A stretch of 64,000 bases of DNA from Spinacia oleracea. Lineage: Eukaryota; Streptophyta; Magnoliopsida; Caryophyllales; Amaranthaceae. Each line of letters opens with the position of its first letter. Position 1 is the stretch's first letter. The stretch covers positions 26,352,247 to 26,416,246 of the forward strand of contig NC_079488.1 in the NCBI RefSeq assembly GCF_020520425.1, in the 5' to 3' direction. Positions 57,456 through 64,000 of the stretch are shown here, in pieces. The notes under the pieces were generated by a model. The model saw nothing but the letters and a program-made list of their open reading frames with translations. It made no database searches and was not told the origin of the DNA. The position numbers were made by a program, and so were the translations under genes.

Positions 57456-60400
57456 TCAAAGCCATTCTCCAATATGCTTGATTCCCATAGCTGCAGTGTG
57501 CGAGTTGTGCTTCGCTTGCGGCAGAGGTTTAGTTAATGGATCTGATATGTTGTCATCAGTTCCAATTTTGCTTATCTCGACTTCTTTTCTTTCAACGAAC
57601 TCTCGTAGAAGGTGAAATCTACGAAGTACATGCTTGACTCTCTGGTGGTGTCTAGGCTCTTTTGCCTGTGCAATAGCTCCGTTATTATCACAATACAGGG
57701 CTATTGGTCCTTTAATGGAGGGGACTACACCAAGTTCTCCTATGAACTTCCTTAGCCATATAGCTTCCTTTGCTGCTTCATGTGCAGCAATGTACTCCGC
57801 TTCAGTTGTAGAATCCGCAATGGTGCTTTGCTTAGCACTTTTCCAGCTTACTGCTCCTCCGTTGAGGCAGAAGACAAACCCAGACTGTGATCTGAAATCA
57901 TCTTTGTCGGTTTGGAAACTTGCGTCCGTATAGCCTTTAACAATTAATTCATCATCTCCACCATAGACCAGGAAGTCATCTTTGTGCCTTTTCAGGTACT
58001 TCAGAATGTTCTTGGCAGCAGTCCAATGCGCCTCTCATGGGTCTGACTGGTATCTGCTCGTAGCACTGAGTGCGTACGCAACATCCGGGCGTGTACATAT
58101 CATAGCATACATTATTGAACCAATCAATGATGCATATGGAATCCCACTCATTCGTCTACGCTCATCAAGTGTTTTTGGGCACTGAGTCTTGCTTAGAGTC
58201 ATTCCATGAGACATGGGTAGGTAGCCTCGCTTGGAGTCCGCCATCTTGAACCTATCAAGCACCTTATTGATATAAGTGCTTTGACTAAGTCCAATCATCT
58301 TTTTAGATCTATCTCTGTAAATCTTGATGCCCAATATGTACTGTGCTTCTCCTAGATCCTTCATCGAAAAACATTTCCCAAGCCAAATCTTGACAGAGTT
58401 CAACATAGGAATGTCATTTCCGATAAGCAATATGTCGTCGACATATAATACTAGGAAAGCAATTTTGCTCCCACTGACCTTCTTGTATACACAAGATTCG
58501 TCCGCGTTCTTGATGAAACCAAAGTCACTGACTGCTTCATCAAAACGTATATTCCAGCTCCTGGATGCCTGCTTCAATCCGTAGATTGACTTCTTTAGCT
58601 TGCATACCTTTTTAGCATTCTTTGGATCCTCAAAACCTTCAGGCTGTGTCATAAACACAGTTTCTGTTAAAACGCCGTTTAAGAAAGCAGTTTTGACATC
58701 CATCTGCCATATTTCGTAATCGTAATATGCAGCGATTGCTAACATTATTCGAATAGACTTTAGCATTGCAACTGGTGAAAAGGTTTCATCGTAATCCACA
58801 CCGTGGACTTGCCTGTAACCTTTTGCAACCAATCTAGCTTTGAAAACTTCAAGTTTCCCATCCTTGTCCTTTTTCAGTTTGAAAACCCATTTGCTTCCAA
58901 TGGCTTGGTAGCCATCTGGCAAATCGACCAAATCCAATACTTGGTTTTCAGACATGGAGTCTAATTCAGATTGCATGGCTTCTTGCCACTGCTTGGAGCT
59001 AGGGCTCGTCATAGCTTGCTTGTAAGTCGCAGGTTCATCACTTTCAAGTAATAGAACGTCATAGCTCTCGTTCGTCAAAATACCTAAGTACCTTTCCGGT
59101 TGAGATCTATATCTTTGCGATCTACGCGGGGTAACATTTCTAGATTGACCATGATTCTCACCAGATTCTTCTAAAGATCTCTGAGTTTCATCCTGAATGT
59201 CATCTTGAGCATTCTCTAGAGTTTGTTGTTCGACTCGAATTTCTTCGAGGTCTATTTTTCTCCCACTTGTCATTTTGGAAATGTGATCCTTCTCCAAAAA
59301 GACACCATCTCGAGCAACAAACACTTTGTTCTCAGATGTATTGTAGAAGTAATACCCCTTTGTTTCCTTTGGATAGCCCACAAGGATACATTTGTCAGAT
59401 TTTGGATGAAGTTTGTCTGAAATTAATCGTTTGACGTATACTTCACATCCCCAAATCTTAAGAAAAGACACATTTGGAGGCTTTCCAAACCATAATTCGT
59501 ATGGAGTCTTTTCGACAGCTTTAGACGGAGCTCTATTTATAGTGAGTGCAGCTGTATTTAGTGCATGTCCCCAAAATTCTAATGGAAGTTCGGCCTGACC
59601 CATCATTGACCTGACCATGTCTAGCAAGGTTCTGTTCCTCCGTTCTGACACACCGTTCCATTGTGGTGTTCCAGGAGGAGTCAATTCTGATAGAATTCCA
59701 CATTCTTTCAGATGGTCATCAAATTCATAGCTCAGATATTCACCGCCTCTATCAGACCGCAGTGCCTTAATCTTCTTGCCTAATTGATTCTCTACTTCAC
59801 TCTGAAATTCCTTGAATTTGTCAAAGGATTCAGACTTATGCTTCATTAGGTAGACATAACCATACCTACTGAAGTCATCAGTGAAAGTGATAAAGTAGCT
59901 GAAACCACCTCTAGCATTTGTACTCATTGGTCCACATACATCTGTATGGATTAAACCCAATAGTTCATTTGCTCTTTCTCCAACTTTAGAGAAAGGTTGC
60001 TTTGTCATTTTGCCAAGTAAACATGATTCGCATTTACCATAATCCTCTAAGTCAAATGGTTCTAGAATTCCTTCCCTTTGAAGTCTTTCTAAGCGTTTCA
60101 AGTTTATATGGCCTAATCGACAATGCCACAGATAGGTGAGATCTGAATCATCCTTTTTGGCCTTTTTGGTATTTATGTTATATACTTGTTTGTCGTGATC
60201 TAATAAATAAAGTCCATTGACTAATCTAGCAGATCCATAAAACATCTCTTTAAAATAAAACGAACAACTATTGTCTTTTATTATAAAGGAAAATCCCTTA
60301 GCATCTAAGCAAGAAACTGAAATGATGTTTTTAGTAAGACTTGGAACATGGAAACATTCTTCCAGTTCCAAAACTAGCCCGGAGGGCAACGACAAATAGT

Positions 60401-61421
60401 AAGTTCCTACGGCTAATGCAGCAATCCGTGCTCCATTTCCCACTCGTAGGTCGACTTCACCCTTGCTTAACTTTCTACTTCTTCTTAGTCCCTGTGGATT
60501 GGAACATAAGTGTGAGCCACAACCTGTATCTAATACCCAAGAAGTTGAATTAGCAAGTATACAGTCTATAACGAAAATACCTGAAGATGGAACGACTGTT
60601 CCGTTCTTCTGATCTTCCTTTAGCTTCAAGCAATCTCTCTTCCAATGCCCCTTCTTCTTGCAGTAGAAGCATTCGGATTCAGAAGTGGGTTGACTGACCT
60701 TCCTCTTTGCAGATTTGGCGCCAGTTTGCTTAGTTGGGCTGGCCTTGTTGCCACCTTTCTTAGCATTCCTCTTCTTTCCAGATTTCTTGAACTTGCCCCC
60801 ACGCACCATAAGCACATCCTGCTTATCACTTTTGAGCGTCTTTTCAGCGGTCTTCAGCATACCGTGAAGCTCAGTGAGCGTTTTGTCCAGACTATTCATA
60901 CTGTAGTTCAGTTTGAACTGATCATACCCGCTATGAAGAGAATGGAGGATGGTGTCTATAGCCATTTCCTGAGAAAATTGCTTATCCAGCCGACTCATAT
61001 TCTCAATGAGTCCAATCATTTTGAGAACATGTGGACTTACGGGCTCGCCTTTCTTAAGCTTGGTCTCAAGAATTTGCCTATGAGTCTCGAATCTTTCGAC
61101 TCGAGCCAGATCTTGGAACATGTTCTTCAACTCACTGATGATTGTGAAAGCATCTGAGTTGATGAACGTTTTCTGCAGATCCGCACTCATGGTGGCGAGC
61201 ATTAGACATTTCACATCCTTGTTGGCATCAATCCAACGATTGAGGGCAGCCTGAGTGACCCCGTCGCCAGGAGCTTCGGGCATCGCCTCATCTAGGACAT
61301 ACTCCTTTTCTTCCTGCATAAGAACTATTTGCAAGTTCCTTTGCCAGTCAAGGAAGTTTTTCCCGTTCAACTTCTCCTTTTCGAGAATTGATCGAATGTT
61401 GAATGAATTGTTGTTTGCCAT
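57456..61421 (-). pseudogene. Ty1/copia gag-pol polyprotein with one nonsense codon
   Basis: From ATG at 61421 (MANNNSFNIRS) 1322 codons run to a stop at 57456. Order of domains: gag with CCHC knuckle (CFYCKKKGHWKRDC); protease (WVLDTGCGSH); GAG-pre-integrase (LWHCRLGHINLKRL); integrase with Asp in HTDVCGPM, Asp in LRSDRGGEY and Glu in GVSERRNRTL; RT with MDVKTAFLNG and LYVDDILLIG; RNase H with YTDASF and TTEAEY. This is the copia order, integrase before RT. The only break is TGA at 58035-58037, codon 1129, between RT and RNase H. The same frame continues intact through RNase H to GIKHIGEWL. The ATG at 61514 is in frame but precedes unrelated leader sequence. Confidence 0.93.
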
Positions 61422-62860
61422 ATTAAAAACTACAATTGAAAAGAATAAACAAATAAATAACCATTCACAGTTTCTCTTAATAAACTTAAATTCTAGCATA
61501 CATGCATAATTCAATGTTTATTAAGCATTTTATTCAAGTTATGTGTTCCGGCAGGTGTGAATAAAATGATTCCAAGATCCTAAAATCATTGAAGAACTAA
61601 GCACAGTTTGTCGACTTAATCCTAGAACATCTTAGGTAAGCAAAAGCCTTTTGCTAATAGTCTAGAAACTATTCTTGGTTGATAGGTACGTCTAAGAACT
61701 TATTAGGTAAACCTATCGAATTTGCCACGACATAAAAGGACATAAAAGGACTCCTTACTTATATCGTTGAGTTTCACCAAAACTAACATGTACTCACAAT
61801 TATTTGTGTACCTTGCCCCTTTAGGACCAATAAGTAACACCTCGCTGAGCGAAAACTATTACTAGATTGATGTAAAGGATATCCAAGCAAGTGTATATTT
61901 TGGCATGGCACCTTTTAACTCAATTTTTAAGTTTGGAACTTAAGGCTCTTACTATGTTGGTTAGATTTTAAGTGAACTAAAATCCTTAATCATGCAACAT
62001 AATCAAGCTTTTGATCTCATGCATTTTAAGACATATTTAAAGCAATAAATAACTTAAAACATGCATAAGATATTTGTGATCTAGTATGGCCCGACTTCAT
62101 CTTGAAGCTTTGACTTCAAAGTCCGTCTTGAAAATCTCCGTGGGAGGCACCATTTTCTTCAAATAGGATAAGCTATAACTAATTACAACTATTTGATGGT
62201 ACGCAGACCATTTTGAATTGAAAAATAACTTTTGGTGCTTTAGACCAATTACATTCAAATTAATGGTACGCAGACCATATTTTCTATCCTATTTGGGCCA
62301 TACTAGTCACTTCATAACCTGCAAAACAGTACATATACAATATATACCATTCACCCATTCATTATCATGAATGGCCCACATAGCTGGTTAGTAAAACACA
62401 TTATGCATCACGTAAACATTTGCAGCAATTAATCAAGGGCACCAATAATCTACCAATTATTCAGTCCTTATTAATTCTAATCGAGTTGTTTTAACCTTAA
62501 GGATTTGTAGACCTAATCAAGAGTTTATGACTAAAAAGCGCTCCCACTCAAACCAATAAATTCATATGCTTTACTAATTTTAAACATAAAATTGTATTTC
62601 TAGTCTAACCGGAAACATACAAATTTAATTAAAATTTAAAGCTCATATAAATTTATAATTGAATCCAAAAATTTAATTTAATTTCAGTCGCATTTAAATT
62701 AATTCATGATTTTAATTTTAGTAAAATAATTAGAATAAATTCCATTTATTATAATTATAATATTCAAAATTAAAATCCAAGAAATTAATTCAAATTATTA
62801 ATTTTAAAATTAATTAAAATTACGTGAACTGAAATTTTCAAATTAAACATTCAAAACGAT
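61422..62860 (-). other. AT-rich leader of the copia element
   Basis: 1.4 kb of AT-rich DNA upstream of gag. A motif with GGTACGCAGACCAT is repeated at about 62200 and 62265. No gene, LTR border or primer site was seen. Confidence 0.6.
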
Positions 62861-62879
62861 CTAATCGTAACGCAAACAC

Positions 62880-63520
62880 CCTACGCGTTGCACGCCCATG
62901 GGCCGTACGCACACAGCCATTGCTGGCCATGTGCGCGCAGCCCATGCGCTCGTCGCATAGCTGCTGCTGTCTCATCGCAAGCCTCCGCACAGCGCCCCAT
63001 CGCACGCGAGCTATCGCTCGCAGTGCGCGCGCGAGATCGCTCGCTGGGCGCGCTGGCTCGCTCGCTGTGCGCGCGAGCCATCGCTCGCTGGGGCGCGACA
63101 TCGCTCGCTGGGCGAGCGACATCGCGCGCTGCGCGCGCGAGCCATCGCTCGCTGGCGCGAGCCATCGCTCGCTGGGGCGCGACATCGCTCGCTGGGCGAG
63201 CGACATCGCGCGCTGCGCGCGCGAGCAGTGCTGGGCGCAGCGCTCGTGGCACGCGAGCTTGCGCTCGCTGCGCGCGAGGCTGCGCGCACTTGTGCGAGGC
63301 AGCGCGCGTTGTGGCGCAGCTCGCTTGCTGCCCACACGCGACTGCCTTGGCTCGCCCTTCGCCCATGCCCATTCGTTCATTGCTCGTGGCACACGACACA
63401 AGGCAGGGCTGCTGCCTTGTGCTCGTGCACTACGCCCTTGCTCATTGCATTCGTGCCGCACGGGCGACGAGCTCCCTTGCTCGTCGTCGCATGCCCGCAT
63501 TATACAACACCCCTTAAGGG
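62880..63520. repeat. GC-rich block with GCGAGC tandem repeats
   Basis: A very GC-rich island in AT-rich DNA. Between 63068 and 63225 a unit of roughly 75-100 bp with CATCGCTCGCTGGGGCGCG and GGGCGAGCGACATCGCGC occurs twice almost unchanged. Open frames on both strands (about 170-220 codons) are a composition effect, because the repeats lack stop codons. Confidence 0.85.
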
Positions 63521-64000
63521 TAACACGAAGCGTCCATTGCTTCGTGCGTGCAAGTTAATTGAACAAATCGCATAAAATTTTAAAATTTATATTTAAAATT
63601 AATGACAAATTAATAAATATTATTAATTTCATAATTTTAGGGCGAAAAAATCGAAAATTTATTATCCAATTGATTTCCGATTGATATGGATTCAAGTCTA
63701 GGTCATAAAAATTTAAAATTTATCGTAAATTTACAACTTTTATGGTGGTTTTTAATCATAGGTTTCTAATTAAATTACAATTAATTATGAAAATCAAATT
63801 AATTCTAAATTATTCTAATTTTCAACAAATTAATCATAATTACAAATTAGATTGCATAATTAACAAGACTAGGCATTCAAACTTGTTAAACATATGCAGT
63901 AGGTCAATCAAAAATTCAAGATTTATCAACAGGAATCGCAAATATTTAATTTAACATCTTAAATTTACGAAATTTTGCATTCGAAAAACTAAAACCTTCG
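63521..64000. other. AT-rich sequence at the right edge
   Basis: No gene or LTR boundary is visible. Probably still upstream of the copia gag, but an independent insertion cannot be excluded. Confidence 0.45.

Larger units (their letters stand above)
55207..64000 (-). mobile_element. Ty1/copia retrotransposon, 5' LTR outside the window
   Basis: On the minus strand: a leader (61422 to the right edge), gag-pol (57456-61421), a 3' non-coding part, a polypurine tract (AAGTGGGAGAC at 56592-56602) and the 3' LTR (55207-56591). This LTR is the parent type of the solo LTRs at 4361, 8077 and 36391. The 5' LTR and the primer site are not found up to base 64000. Confidence 0.93.

Noticed and set aside
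62838-63575. Overlapping reading frames of 108-220 codons on both strands
   Set aside because: They are caused by stop-poor GC-rich tandem repeats; no domain, and every frame is open at once.
61422-64000. 5' LTR and primer-binding site of the copia element
   Set aside because: Neither the LTR end (ATAACCTAACA on the minus strand) nor a tRNA-Met type primer site is present in this stretch.
1-64000. CRISPR arrays, bacterial operons, ribosome binding sites, rRNA genes
   Set aside because: The tandem arrays seen are eukaryotic satellites and microsatellites; introns and plant retroelements exclude a prokaryotic source. No rRNA similarity was noticed.

Overview
The window is nuclear DNA of a flowering plant. 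It has introns with GT-AG borders, a plastid/nuclear gene found only in plants, and many nested transposons. MITEs with CTCCCTCCGT-type ends and the retroelement families would fit Amaranthaceae/Chenopodiaceae (for example a spinach relative), but that placement is tentative. Only one clearly functional host gene is present: HEMERA/pTAC12 (PAP5), on the minus strand at 15986-25987. Its ten exons join into an open frame of 518 residues. A cytosolic sulfotransferase relic lies at about 13.1-14.2 kb. Almost everything else is mobile DNA.

Layout, left to right. (1) 1-3602: a decayed Ty3/gypsy element on the minus strand. (2) 3.7-10.6 kb: CACTA subterminal-repeat arrays, a chimeric solo LTR (4361-5530), a Stowaway-type MITE, and a LINE-like retroposon (7498-10579) with a 15-bp target duplication, itself split by a solo copia LTR with a 5-bp duplication. 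(3) 10.8-12.2 kb: a Stowaway-type MITE and a hAT-type element built of CGGGTC repeats with a perfect 8-bp target duplication. (4) 13.1-15.9 kb: sulfotransferase pseudogene and nested MITEs. (5) 15.99-25.99 kb: HMR. (6) 26.2-51.2 kb: sequence bounded by two related inverted ends, which may be one very large Mutator-like element (MULE). It carries a broken FAR1-type transposase, a truncated Ulp1-like gene and a nearly intact 13-exon PMD-Ulp1 gene. Nested in it are a CACTA element that has captured NPF and TOM1/THH1-family gene pieces (31210-36148), an AT-rich microsatellite with two inverted MITEs, and a gag-only gypsy element (38911-44164). (7) 51.2-52.8 kb: a terminal-inverted-repeat element filled with a 31-bp tandem array. 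(8) 53.6-55.2 kb: a GRF zinc-finger gene facing the glycine/arginine-rich tail of a second MULE transposase. (9) 55.2-64.0 kb: a Ty1/copia element on the minus strand, inserted into that tail, complete from its 3' LTR through gag but with one nonsense codon; its 5' LTR lies outside the window.

The relative ages of the insertions can be read from the nesting. The solo LTR is younger than the LINE it splits. The CACTA and gypsy elements are younger than the MULE. The copia element is younger than the second MULE. The start codon of HMR lies only about 245 bp from the nearest MULE end, so the regulatory region of that essential gene abuts transposon DNA. All exon joins were done by eye from splice consensus and reading frame; no alignment or database search was possible.
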